64,000 nt of DNA from Tritrichomonas foetus (taxonomy: Eukaryota > Parabasalia > Tritrichomonadida > Tritrichomonadidae), in contig MLAK01000001.1 of assembly GCA_001839685.1 (NCBI GenBank), forward strand, positions 287,433-351,432, written 5' to 3'. A model generated the notes under the pieces. That model did not search any database and was not told the origin of the DNA. It worked only from the letters and a program-made list of their open reading frames with translations. Positions 30,127 to 38,978 of the stretch are shown in pieces. The position numbers and the translations under genes were made by a program. The number at the start of each line of letters is the position of its first letter. Position 1 is the stretch's first letter.

Positions 30127-30819
30127 ATGTTTCTTTATTTCATATTAGCACTCGCTTTTGCAGAAGAAAGAGAAGGCGTCTCTGACTTGAGCGGAAATTT
30201 CCTTCCTCTTACTCCAAAAACACAAGTTGACGGTCGTGGACTTCTCCCAGATTATCCAGATTTCCGCATTTCAATGTTACGTCCTTTCCGTTTCGTTAGC
30301 TCATTCGCAGTCACTGGTGAAGAATCATATGGATTTGTTGGTGTTTTCGGTTATGCTACCCCAGTTGGTGACAGTGGCGATTACCGCTCAAATATCACAG
30401 GTTACGGTGCTGGCGGAAGTCTTACAAAGGAAGATTATCCAACATTTGTCCACATTTGTCAATTTGAAGAAACACTCGAACCAGGACCAGTAAATCTCGA
30501 ACTTTGGGGCAAACTTCAAAACAATCAAAATCAAAACGAATCAATTCTCCTTTTCAACGGAACAGTTGAATTCTACGAAGAAACAGACGTTTCACGCTAC
30601 ATTGGTACTGGTTTTCTCTATCTCTTCTTCGTTAGCGTTGTTGGCGGAATTATTTACATCATCTTCTCCAAGGACAAGATCAAGGAATCTAAGCCAGTTT
30701 CCAAGAAGAAGAAGGGACCAAAGGACTACTCACAAATCCACGACCGCTCTCGTTCACCATCCCCAGGTGCCAACAAGAGAAGCCAATCCCCACAAAACCG
30801 CTCAAGCTCTCCAAAATAA
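30127..30819 (+). CDS. ER type I membrane protein, TRAP-alpha (SSR1)-like
   Basis: 230 residues from the ATG at 30127 (a TTG precedes it in frame). Residues 1-13 are a short hydrophobic signal sequence (MFLYFILALAFAEE). The lumenal part (~15-155) is strand-rich with FRFVSSFAVTGEESYGFVGVF, then YPTFVHICQFEETLEPGP and ESILLFNGTVEFYEE. This resembles the end of the TRAP-alpha lumenal domain, where 'F.YSF.P...' is followed by '...FNQTVTVIE' just before the membrane. A single membrane segment is at ~159-181. The tail is basic, then S/P-rich (RSRSPSPGANKRSQSP). Family role: the TRAP complex sits beside the Sec61 channel and helps insertion of some secretory proteins. Codon use is biased toward C-ending codons, as in highly expressed genes. 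Similarity is moderate; it could be another ER type I protein. Confidence 0.5.
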   Translation: MFLYFILALAFAEEREGVSDLSGNFLPLTPKTQVDGRGLLPDYPDFRISMLRPFRFVSSFAVTGEESYGFVGVFGYATPVGDSGDYRSNITGYGAGGSLTKEDYPTFVHICQFEETLEPGPVNLELWGKLQNNQNQNESILLFNGTVEFYEETDVSRYIGTGFLYLFFVSVVGGIIYIIFSKDKIKESKPVSKKKKGPKDYSQIHDRSRSPSPGANKRSQSPQNRSSSPK

Positions 30820-31190
30820 CTCACTAAACAAAACAGTTAAAAAATATACATATATTTATCTATCTATTTATAAAACCACTTCTTTAGGATTCTAATAATA
30901 AATATGGATAAAATAACCGATTATTACATAATTGACTCTATTTTTGGATTTATGATGAGAATTATTGGAAGCACTTCTTACGTTACTTTAAAAGAGGCGG
31001 ACTCTCACTAGGTAATGAGATATAGCAATATTGTCGAAAAGAATAGATTTCGTTTCAACGAATGTTGGAATTGAATGAAATTCAATGGTATGTAAGCTTT
31101 TTCAAATAAAAAAGAAATTGGCATTGATTTTGAACTAAGATGGATTGATATGGTCCTTCTCAAGAGAACGTTTAAAAGTGGTCGTGCAAA
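30820..31190. other. Intergenic, AT-rich
   Basis: 371 bp between the TRAP-alpha-like gene and NOP10. AATAAATA about 80 nt after the upstream stop is a likely polyadenylation signal. The longer frames overlapping the NOP10 gene here are shadows of it or have no recognisable content. Confidence 0.5.
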
Positions 31191-31379
31191 ATGCTTCTTT
31201 ATTTCTGTGATAACTGCAATCAATATACACTCAAACAACAGTGTCCAAACTGCAACAAAGCTACACGCTCTGCTCATCCAGCCAGATTTTCACCACAAGA
31301 TCAAGAATCAGCTCATCGATATGAAGTTAAAAAGAAGTTCGGTCTCCTTCCAACACAAAAACCAGATATACCCCTCTAA
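31191..31379 (+). CDS. NOP10: NOP10, H/ACA snoRNP protein, with four-cysteine zinc site
   Basis: 62 residues, full family length (about 60-64). The core [22 protein letters not shown] (first motif SAHPARFSP) is the signature of NOP10 in all domains of life, followed by FGLLPTQKP. Preceding it, YTLK and four cysteines (C6-x2-C9 and C18-x2-C21) form a zinc ribbon. Family knowledge: archaeal Nop10 has this zinc ribbon, while yeast and human NOP10 have lost the cysteines and use a beta-hairpin. Role: in the nucleolus it binds the pseudouridine synthase Cbf5/dyskerin in H/ACA particles that pseudouridylate rRNA. The stop codon overlaps TAAAA. No TTTCA is seen at the start. Confidence 0.92.
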   Translation: MLLYFCDNCNQYTLKQQCPNCNKATRSAHPARFSPQDQESAHRYEVKKKFGLLPTQKPDIPL

Positions 31380-31773
31380 AATATGCCTTAAATTGTTCTA
31401 GGACGATGTCATCGAAACCATTGATATCTATTAATTAAAATATCAGAAAAAAAAATCTTTTTAGTTTTCTACATTTATATAAATTTTTCTTTTTAAAGAA
31501 TCTTTTTTCTCTATGACATTTCTATATGAATAAACTTCTCTATTTTGCTATCTGAAACATCATGGAAACTAAAACTAAAAATGTTTGTATTATTTTTATG
31601 CAATTGTTGATAACTTTTTAAGCAAAGCAAAAAAACATGATGAAGAAAAGAGAGGAGTGGATAAACTCGAAGATATTGAGATGCATGAAATCGGAAATGT
31701 GATGTGAAACAAGAAAAAGATCGATTATTTTCTATTCAATCAATCAGGTATTTAAAAATCCAGTTTTTGAACG
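31380..31773. other. Intergenic, AT-rich
   Basis: 394 bp between NOP10 and the bromodomain gene. Its last part contains TCAGGTATTTAA (near 31745-31756), which recurs before the small frame at 45605; it might be a promoter element. No gene seen. Confidence 0.45.
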
Positions 31774-33042
31774 ATGAGTAACTCAAGTCAAACCCCTAAA
31801 ACCAGAAAACAATACACATTCACATATTATCAAGCGAATGTCCAACCGCCTCCAAAAATCATCCTAAAATACACACCGACAAATAACCCAGTTCCACAGC
31901 GAGTCACATTTACCGCAAAGAAGCCTTCGACGCCAGCGCAACCGAAAAAGCCACCTCCAACCGGACTTGCGAGGATCCTCAACGATATCTGGAAGAAAGT
32001 TTCCCAGCGTGACACCCAGAAAATTTTCGCATATCCAGTCACGGAAGATATTGCTCCGGGTTACTTCAACGTTGTAAAGCATCCAATTGACCTATCTGTC
32101 ATCAAAGCCAAATTACACGACGACGAATACCAAACGTTACAGCAATTCAGGGATGATATGAGATTGATGTTCACCAATTGTCTCACTTACAACCCAAAAA
32201 CCACATATGTGTACCAGCAAGGCGAGATACTCTTCCAGTTCTTCAGGCGCCAAATGAAGCTCGCAAAGAAGCAGCTCCTTGGAAATAACCAGCAAACAAT
32301 GTCCTCACTCACTAGGACCATTTCTGAAGGCGCGCAGGATCAAAGGGAGTCTATTGAATCCATGGACATTCCCGTGGTGATCGATGAAGTCACAAAGCCG
32401 CATTTTGTGAAACCGAGCTTTCCGCCGCAGGCAGATGGAACGATAAGCTGCTACTACATTAACAACCCATCAGGTGCAAGCGCATCATCTGAAAACAGCA
32501 TCACTGATGGCTCAATTGAAAGGTTTGATTCATTCTGTGACATCTTACGCCAAACGCCAAAGCTTCAAAATAAACTTAAAACGCTCAAAGATAGATATCC
32601 TCATGTTATTAATGATGCTGTCCGTCAGATAGCTGGAATAGACGAAACATTCACAATTAACGAAAGTATGGTAAATGCTGCTATTAATGCAGAAATAACA
32701 AATCCAAAGCCAGGTGCAATCGCTATTGGTGAAGCTCCTGTTCCAGACAACTATATAGATCAACTCTCAGCATCAATGCCAGAGCTCCCACTTGATTCAA
32801 TTCGCCCACACGTTGCATCAGTTGATGAATTGAGAGAACAAAATCTCAGACTCATGCTTTTCTACAATAATTCCCTCCAACATTGGAAAGGTGCAGATCT
32901 TGTTCATGGAAAGCAAAAAGTGATGGATAAAATCAAAGAAAATATTACAAAAATAACAATGAGTGTGCCGCCATCAACACTTGTTAAAACTCATGAACAC
33001 AACATCCTCCAACATATCATCTACTCCATTGCAGCAACATGA
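31774..33042 (+). CDS. Bromodomain protein
   Basis: 422 residues, ATG start. The N-terminal 60 residues are proline- and lysine-rich and disordered. A bromodomain occupies ~63-165: LARILNDIWKKVSQRDTQKIF (helix Z, cut to its core ILNDIWKKV), YPVTEDIAPGYFNVVKHPIDL (ZA loop with the P-x-Y-x-x-V/I-x-x-P-I/M-D-L signature), then the helix A region and LMFTNCLTYNPKTTYVY, in which N140 is the conserved acetyl-lysine-binding asparagine. The C-terminal half (~215-420) is helical without a recognised domain. Family role: reads acetylated histones in chromatin. Overall it is closest in style to single-bromodomain factors such as BRD7/9, but the partner complex cannot be read from the sequence. Confidence 0.85.
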   Translation: MSNSSQTPKTRKQYTFTYYQANVQPPPKIILKYTPTNNPVPQRVTFTAKKPSTPAQPKKPPPTGLARILNDIWKKVSQRDTQKIFAYPVTEDIAPGYFNVVKHPIDLSVIKAKLHDDEYQTLQQFRDDMRLMFTNCLTYNPKTTYVYQQGEILFQFFRRQMKLAKKQLLGNNQQTMSSLTRTISEGAQDQRESIESMDIPVVIDEVTKPHFVKPSFPPQADGTISCYYINNPSGASASSENSITDGSIERFDSFCDILRQTPKLQNKLKTLKDRYPHVINDAVRQIAGIDETFTINESMVNAAINAEITNPKPGAIAIGEAPVPDNYIDQLSASMPELPLDSIRPHVASVDELREQNLRLMLFYNNSLQHWKGADLVHGKQKVMDKIKENITKITMSVPPSTLVKTHEHNILQHIIYSIAAT

Positions 33043-33440
33043 AATATGCCATACGCAGAGAGTATCCATTTTGTATGAAATTTCTTTTATATTATTTATA
33101 TGTATAATCAATACTATGTATATTAAAATTTCTCTGGCCTTTATATTTCTTTGATTCATTTTTATTTTATTAACTATATCTTGTGCTCATCCACTCTTTA
33201 TTCCATTATCTAATTTCGAATAAGTGGATGAATTATCTCAGAAGTTTTATGAAATATTTGAAATATGTTCGAATTTGGAAATGATTTCGTCATTTATACA
33301 AGCTCTCAAGCTCTCATTTTTATGTTTAAAAGACGATAAATAAATCAAAAAGAAGAAATATATCTTCTCTTTTTATGAAGAATAATAATAAAGAACAAGA
33401 ATTATTATAAAAAGCTAAAATCAATAGCAAAGAATAAGTA
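33043..33440. other. Intergenic, AT-rich, leads into satellite
   Basis: About 400 bp after the bromodomain gene. No gene supported; A/T-rich with increasing A/G-rich strand bias toward 33440, where the repeat tract begins. Confidence 0.5.
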
Positions 33441-33477
33441 TAAACCATATCAAGAGAGAAAATACAAGGAGAGAAAA

Positions 33478-34075
33478 CTAAGAAAGATAAATGGATAGAT
33501 AAGAAATAGAAAAATAGAAAATAGATAGAAAAGAAATAGAAAGATAAGAAATAGAAAAATAGAAAATAGAAAGACAAGAGATAGAAAGATGAGAAATAAA
33601 TAGAAGATAAATAGAAAGATAAGAATTAACAAGAAAAGAAATAGAAAGATGGGAAATAGATAGAAGATAAATAGAAAGATAAGAATTAAAAAGAAAAGAA
33701 ATAGAAAGATGAGAAATAAGTAGAAGATAAATAGATAGATAAGAAATAAAAAGATAAGAAATAGAAAGATGAGAAATAGAAAGATAAGAAATAGAAAGAG
33801 AGGAAATAGAAAAAAAGGAAATAGATAGATAAGAAATAGAAAGATAAGAAATAGAAAGAGAGGAAATAGAAAGAGAGGAAATAGATAGAAGATAAGTAGA
33901 AAGATGAGAAATAGAAAGATGAGAAATAGAAAAATGAGAAATAGATAGAAGATAAATAGAAAAAGAGGGAATAGATAGACAAGAAATAGAAAGATAGGAA
34001 ATAGAAAAATGAGAAATAGACAGATAAGAAATCGAAAGAGAGGAAATAGGAAGAGAGGAAATAGGAAGATATCAG
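33478..34075. repeat. Degenerate purine-rich satellite (AGAAATAGAAAGAT-type units)
   Basis: About 600 bp made almost entirely of A, G and T with hardly any C on the plus strand. The tract repeats AGAAATAGA, AAGATAAGA and AGAAAGATGAGA in varying order, with a basic step of 10-12 bases and longer units near 33 bases. The long minus-strand open frame across it (runs of F, L, I) is a by-product of the missing stop codons, not a gene. It ends just 30 bp after the stop codon of the MAP2K-like kinase, so it lies in that gene's 3' flank. Confidence 0.9.
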
Positions 34076-34105
34076 AATTCATCAAAAAAACAGGTTTAAA
34101 AACAA

Positions 34106-35131
34106 TTAGCGCGGTCCAGCTCGGATACCTGCGGCACTGAGTGAACTCATCGAATTCAACGATTTTGCTTCGCTTTCCCTTTTCCGCGTGTTTAGCATCA
34201 CCCACTCCTCGAGTGGACCATTTGCGGATTCATCTTTGAATGCAAGTGCCCATGGGTGTTTCACGAGGTCTTCAACTGATGCTCGAGTTCCTTCTTTCAC
34301 TTTCAAGCAAGAAGTTATGAAATCTTCGCACAGCTCCGAATAGTTGCTCGGCAACTTCACTTGAATATCATTTTGGAGGTATTCTTTCAGTTCCCAAAGG
34401 TTTAGAGTATCTGTATCGCCTGGATATGGGAACTTACCAATCGCACATTGGTAGGCGATCATACCAAGTGACCAAATATCGCTTTTGAAAGAATACGAAT
34501 TATTATTAATTCTTTCAGGGGCCATGTAGGAAATGGTTCCGATGTAGCTCTGTGCCTGCTCCATAGATGCCTGCAGGTGCCTGGCCATGCCAAAATCGGC
34601 GATTTTGACTTCGCCCTTTTTGGATAATAAAATATTCGATGGTTTCAAATCCCGGTGGAGGAAATGGTTTCGCCGTAAATATGAAAGACCTTGGAGCGCG
34701 CACCAAACCAGCCTTCCGAGTGCTGGCTCTGGAATGGTCGGAGTCAATCGCAAATAATCGGCCAGACAGAGGCCATCGTTGTATGACATGAGTATTTGAA
34801 TTCGTTCGTCAACATAAAAAGCCGTGTAAATTCTGACGATGTTTGGATGGCGGAGAATATTTAAGCAATGAATATCTGTGACAACTTTTTGAAGGTCTTC
34901 GCTACTTTCGAGCCATCTGATTTTCTTGAGTGCAAAACTTTCGCCTGTGTCTTTCTTCACGACACGAAAAACAGTCGATTGGGAGCCACTACCAAGGCAT
35001 TCTTTTAATTCGTAATCGTCGAGAGAGGAGTTCGTGTAATTGGGAAGCGTCGGAGGAGGAGTATGAACAGTTTGATCTGATTTCGTATTAACAGGCTCTA
35101 AAGAAATTTTTCTTCGTGCTTTGAGTGACAT
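34106..35131 (-). CDS. Ser/Thr protein kinase, MAP2K (STE7/MEK)-like
   Basis: 341 residues from the first ATG at 35131 (the frame is open to a TTG at 35155). Kinase domain ~40-305: glycine loop GSGSQS (47-52), ALK with Lys69, HRDLKPSN (Asp161), DFG (179-181), and the activation loop AQSYIGTISYMAPER (S195, T199). The last block is characteristic of MAP2Ks, in which S/T residues before 'GT.SYM.PER' are phosphorylated by a MAP3K. DIWSLG and the final arginine region are intact. The usual helix-C glutamate appears as Asp86 (VVTDIHCL). The N-terminus is short and basic, with K/R-rich residues that may dock MAPKs (LKARRKISLEP). TAACCGTTT lies 30 bp before the ATG on the coding strand. Role inferred: the middle tier of a MAPK cascade. 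Confidence 0.85.
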   Translation of the reverse strand: MSLKARRKISLEPVNTKSDQTVHTPPPTLPNYTNSSLDDYELKECLGSGSQSTVFRVVKKDTGESFALKKIRWLESSEDLQKVVTDIHCLNILRHPNIVRIYTAFYVDERIQILMSYNDGLCLADYLRLTPTIPEPALGRLVWCALQGLSYLRRNHFLHRDLKPSNILLSKKGEVKIADFGMARHLQASMEQAQSYIGTISYMAPERINNNSYSFKSDIWSLGMIAYQCAIGKFPYPGDTDTLNLWELKEYLQNDIQVKLPSNYSELCEDFITSCLKVKEGTRASVEDLVKHPWALAFKDESANGPLEEWVMLNTRKRESEAKSLNSMSSLSAAGIRAGPR

Positions 35132-35356
35132 AATTAGATGATTATGAGTGACCAAATATAAAACGGTTACATTATATTAGTGTTTTCGTAAAATCGCCAG
35201 TGAGACTGGATTTTTTCTCAAGAAGTTAAATAAAAACATAAATGAATATTACTACGTTTCAGAAATAGATAGATAGAGAAATAATCAATATGAGATTGGA
35301 AAATGGTAATCAAAAATATAAAATTTAAATTATTGATGACGACAATAATAACAGGT

Positions 35357-38300
35357 TTAATGATAAATGTTGGAGTTATTTTGTTTCATCTTCAAATAGT
35401 CTTTTCCAACTTGTGAAACAACATTTTCAAATTCTGGAACATTTATATCTTCACTTTCGAATTGCGACAATTCATTAAAACAATTTAAGACATGAATAAT
35501 TACATGGTCCCTTTCAGTTAAATATTTCGCTTTCATCTTAGCAAGTTCCTCTTGATGACGTGTTTCTTCAGCCATTACACGAAATTCGAATTTAGTATTT
35601 GACATTTGTTCTTCTCGTTTAATTTGATCAGAAAGTGACTCAAGTTTCATTTCTAAAGTCTTCTTAATGATATTCAAATGTGAGATATCACTTAACATTT
35701 TCTGATTCCTTTTCTCACTCTTTTCTACAGACTCTGCAAGTCTTTTGACCAAAATTTCTTTATCATTACAAAGTTTTTTAGAATTCTGAATTGATTCATT
35801 AAGTTTGTTTTCTGCTAGAGCTTGGGCTTGGGCCAAATTCTTGATTTCTTTTTGATAATTTTGGCTATTAGTTTTCATTTTATTCTTCAGTTGCTTTCTC
35901 TTTGATTTATTCTGTTGAATTAGTTCACCAATTTTACTTTCGAGGGCTGATATTTGGTTTTGATGATTTTCGGCATTTTCATCTAAATTTTTCTTGAGTG
36001 TTGCAATAGTTGTGTTTGATAAACTTAATTTATTGACCAGATCACGACATTCTTTTGTTCTTTCTTCCAAAGCTTTTTCTAATTGATCTAATTGATTTCG
36101 ATGATCTTCTCTCTGCTGATTATAGTCTTTTTGTAATTCATTATTATGATGTTCAAAAGCATTCAAATGATGTTTGAGTGCTTGATTTTCTTTCTGTGAC
36201 TTTGATAATTCTTTTTGCATATTATTTATTTCTAATTGCTTTACATGTATATCATTCTGAAGTTCTTCATTTTGGGGAAATATAGACGAGGAGCTCTGAA
36301 TTTCATCTAATAGAGATTTGTTTTGCTGTTTCGCTTTTTTGAGTTTATTAGCCATTTTTTTGATAAGTTTTATAACTTCTTTTGAATTGGTACATTCAAG
36401 GGTATCTTGGATTTGTTCAAAATCATTACACTGTGATTGTAATTTCTTTAATTCTTTATTTAATGCGATATTAGTCAAAAATAAAACGCAAAACAATGAA
36501 AATGTGTCAGAGGATGACCATCCATCCTTTGACATCTTCTCTAATGCATTTTTCCGTGATTCAAATGATCCATTAAATAGAAAGTCCATTGACATGAATT
36601 GAGGTTCCACTAATTCATGATCTTTTAATAAAGATTCAATTTTAGCTGATTCATTTGTTATAAAACTTAACAGTTCATCTTTCCCAAATTTTTGTGTGTC
36701 TGAATTAGTTAATATTGAATGAAATCCATAAAGTAATGATTCTAATATACTATAAAGCTTGTCGTTTTTGGTAATTACTTTTTCTACAATAATTTCTTTT
36801 GGCTGGGTTTGAGGCTCATTAAGATTTTGGATGATAATATTAAATATAGAGCTAATTCTATTAATATATGGGCTTACTTGATCAACAACGATTGCAAGTA
36901 ATTGGTCATGAAGGGAGTCATTGTTTATTCTTTGAATTAAATAATTATTTAACAGATACAAAAACTTTTGTTCAGGGATTTCTTCTTTTTCTTTCAGTTG
37001 TTTTTCAGTTTCATATTTTTTCATTTGATTCTTGAGTGATTTTATTTTTCCTTCTTCATCATGCAAAATTTGATCATATTTATTTAATGCTTGCGTTTGT
37101 TTTCTAATTATTCCAATTAAATTTTGTTTATCATCAATTAATTTGGCTAGTTCGTGTTTTTGCCTCTCTGTTTGTTCTTGGATTAAAGATATTGATTGTT
37201 CATATTGCTGAGAATTATGCCTTACAGAATTATAAGCAGAATTAGCTTCAGCATGAGAGGCACGAGCAGCTTGGAGTTGAGTGATTAATGATTGTCTATC
37301 ATCTTCCAAACTTCGAATTTTGAGTTCACATGCGGATATGGAATTAGTAGCATCAATAAGCTTCGCTTTAAATTCATTTTCAATTTTTGATAATCTAGTT
37401 TTCAGATGCTTTTTACTCTTTGTAACTGATGTAAGTTTTACCATATTTGCATTATAACTTTCTTGGAGTTGTGAAAATAATTGTTTATGTTCATGAATTT
37501 TGTTAAGCAAATCACGTTCAATGCTTTCTTTTTCAGTAATTTCTTTTTTAAGTCGATCTAGTTCGTCAAGTTGGGTTAATTTTTGATTAAGTTCTTCAAT
37601 TTGATTTTCTTTTTTATGAAGATCCCTCTTTAAAAATTCATTTTCCTGGTATGCTCGATTTAATTGCTTTTCAAAGTCAAAATGAGTTAATTTTTCCGTT
37701 TCAAGTTGATTTAAAGTTTCTTGAAGTTGATTTTCTAGTATTTCATTCTCTCTTTTTTCATTATTTTTATGTTGTTGCAATTCTTTTGTTTGTTTTTCGA
37801 GTTGATTGGTCACATTTTTATTCTGAGCTTGAACTTTCTTAATAAGCTCTTTATATTTTTTATTTTTCTCTGTTAGCTTTTGAATTTCTTCTTGAGATAC
37901 ATCAAGATCTTTCTTTTTATTATTATTAATGTGTTTATCATTTTCCATTTTTCCATACACAGTGATCACATCGGAAAGTGTGGAAACATGAATTCCAGAA
38001 AGTGAACTAAAATGATTCAAGAATTGTGTTAATGCTCTTTGTGATTCTTCATTCTTTTCTTTTAATTCTTTAATTTCTTTTGTCATTTGTTCATTCTTTT
38101 TTTGTTGGTCAGCGCATTTTTGCAAAATCACTTCTTTTTCATTTTGAAACACAGAATAGGCACCTTCATTATTTATTATCTTATTTTCCATTTCTTGACA
38201 TTTATTTTGTGAGAGTTTTAATCGATTTTGAAAATTCTCACATCTCTTATTTGATTCCAAAAGCTGTGAAGTTAATTCTCTGTTTTTCAGATGTAACTTT

Positions 38301-38482
38301 TGTAATTCTGGCATTAAATCACTTTCGACTCGAGAAAGCTGCGTTTTCAAAGATTCGATTTCATCTTTTAATAGTAAATTTTCTTCCTTAAGTTGAATAG
38401 TATATAAATCCATCGACTGTGGTGATTTCTTTGGTTGGCGTGTCGGTGAGCCAGAAGCAAAAGAGACTGAGTTTTGGCTCAT
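35357..38482 (-). CDS. Long coiled-coil protein
   Basis: 1041 residues, ATG start. After a 25-residue S/P-rich opening (SPTRQPKKSPQS), heptad-patterned helices run nearly the whole length, rich in E, K, Q, L and N (for example IQLKEENLLLKDEIESL near 30-46, and repeated LKxxL/LExxL spacing). A break of roughly 100 residues near 510-640 is less charged and more globular (LYLLNNYLIQRINNDSL, LLYGFHSILTNSD, MDFLFNGSF). No motor, kinase or membrane segment is seen. Typical roles of such proteins are tethers, basal body or cytoskeletal scaffolds, or golgins; nothing here picks one. The start codon lies about 500 bp from the divergent kelch gene. Confidence 0.7.
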   Translation of the reverse strand: MSQNSVSFASGSPTRQPKKSPQSMDLYTIQLKEENLLLKDEIESLKTQLSRVESDLMPELQKLHLKNRELTSQLLESNKRCENFQNRLKLSQNKCQEMENKIINNEGAYSVFQNEKEVILQKCADQQKKNEQMTKEIKELKEKNEESQRALTQFLNHFSSLSGIHVSTLSDVITVYGKMENDKHINNNKKKDLDVSQEEIQKLTEKNKKYKELIKKVQAQNKNVTNQLEKQTKELQQHKNNEKRENEILENQLQETLNQLETEKLTHFDFEKQLNRAYQENEFLKRDLHKKENQIEELNQKLTQLDELDRLKKEITEKESIERDLLNKIHEHKQLFSQLQESYNANMVKLTSVTKSKKHLKTRLSKIENEFKAKLIDATNSISACELKIRSLEDDRQSLITQLQAARASHAEANSAYNSVRHNSQQYEQSISLIQEQTERQKHELAKLIDDKQNLIGIIRKQTQALNKYDQILHDEEGKIKSLKNQMKKYETEKQLKEKEEIPEQKFLYLLNNYLIQRINNDSLHDQLLAIVVDQVSPYINRISSIFNIIIQNLNEPQTQPKEIIVEKVITKNDKLYSILESLLYGFHSILTNSDTQKFGKDELLSFITNESAKIESLLKDHELVEPQFMSMDFLFNGSFESRKNALEKMSKDGWSSSDTFSLFCVLFLTNIALNKELKKLQSQCNDFEQIQDTLECTNSKEVIKLIKKMANKLKKAKQQNKSLLDEIQSSSSIFPQNEELQNDIHVKQLEINNMQKELSKSQKENQALKHHLNAFEHHNNELQKDYNQQREDHRNQLDQLEKALEERTKECRDLVNKLSLSNTTIATLKKNLDENAENHQNQISALESKIGELIQQNKSKRKQLKNKMKTNSQNYQKEIKNLAQAQALAENKLNESIQNSKKLCNDKEILVKRLAESVEKSEKRNQKMLSDISHLNIIKKTLEMKLESLSDQIKREEQMSNTKFEFRVMAEETRHQEELAKMKAKYLTERDHVIIHVLNCFNELSQFESEDINVPEFENVVSQVGKDYLKMKQNNSNIYH

Positions 38483-38978
38483 TTGGATTTTCTTTTTAAA
38501 CGTCTTTAATTCAATACTTTGAAATGTTTGTAAACTTCACAAATAAAATTTTGCGAAATCATGATTTCATTTGGAAATACTACACTCATTCATATGGTTT
38601 ATACTATGAACCAAGTAATTCCCTAGCTTTCAACTCAAATATTTCATCATTTTTCAGACATCATCCATCAATTCCATCACTTTTTAGGAATTGAGAATTT
38701 ATTAGCAAAATTTTAATAATCAAAATCTATTCTTAAAAAGTTGACAGAATCAACCTTTTCTTTCCATATTTGCTCATTCAGAAAACCGTCAAAGCCCAAA
38801 TGAACGAAGAAAAAATAATCAAAAAGTTTCGTGGGATTTTAAAAATATTCAAATAATTGAAATAGAAAGAATATTAGTTTTATACCAAGGTGTTTTTTTA
38901 ACCTTAACCCTATTTTGAAAGATTGAATGAAAAAACTTCTTCACAAAAACACCCATCATTTTCACCTTAACCGCCCAT
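38483..38978. promoter_or_regulatory. Divergent promoter region (coiled-coil gene / kelch gene)
   Basis: 496 bp. On the kelch side, TCATTT (38956-38961) fits the trichomonad initiator TCA+1-Y-T-T/A, 21 nt before the ATG, and TTAACCG (38967-38973) lies close by. AAACGTC occurs near the coiled-coil start. No gene seen. Confidence 0.4.

Noticed and set aside
33450..34205. Long minus-strand open frame rich in Phe, Leu and Ile (251 residues)
   Set aside because: It is read through the purine-rich satellite, where the repeat contains no stop codons; the composition is a by-product of the DNA repeat.
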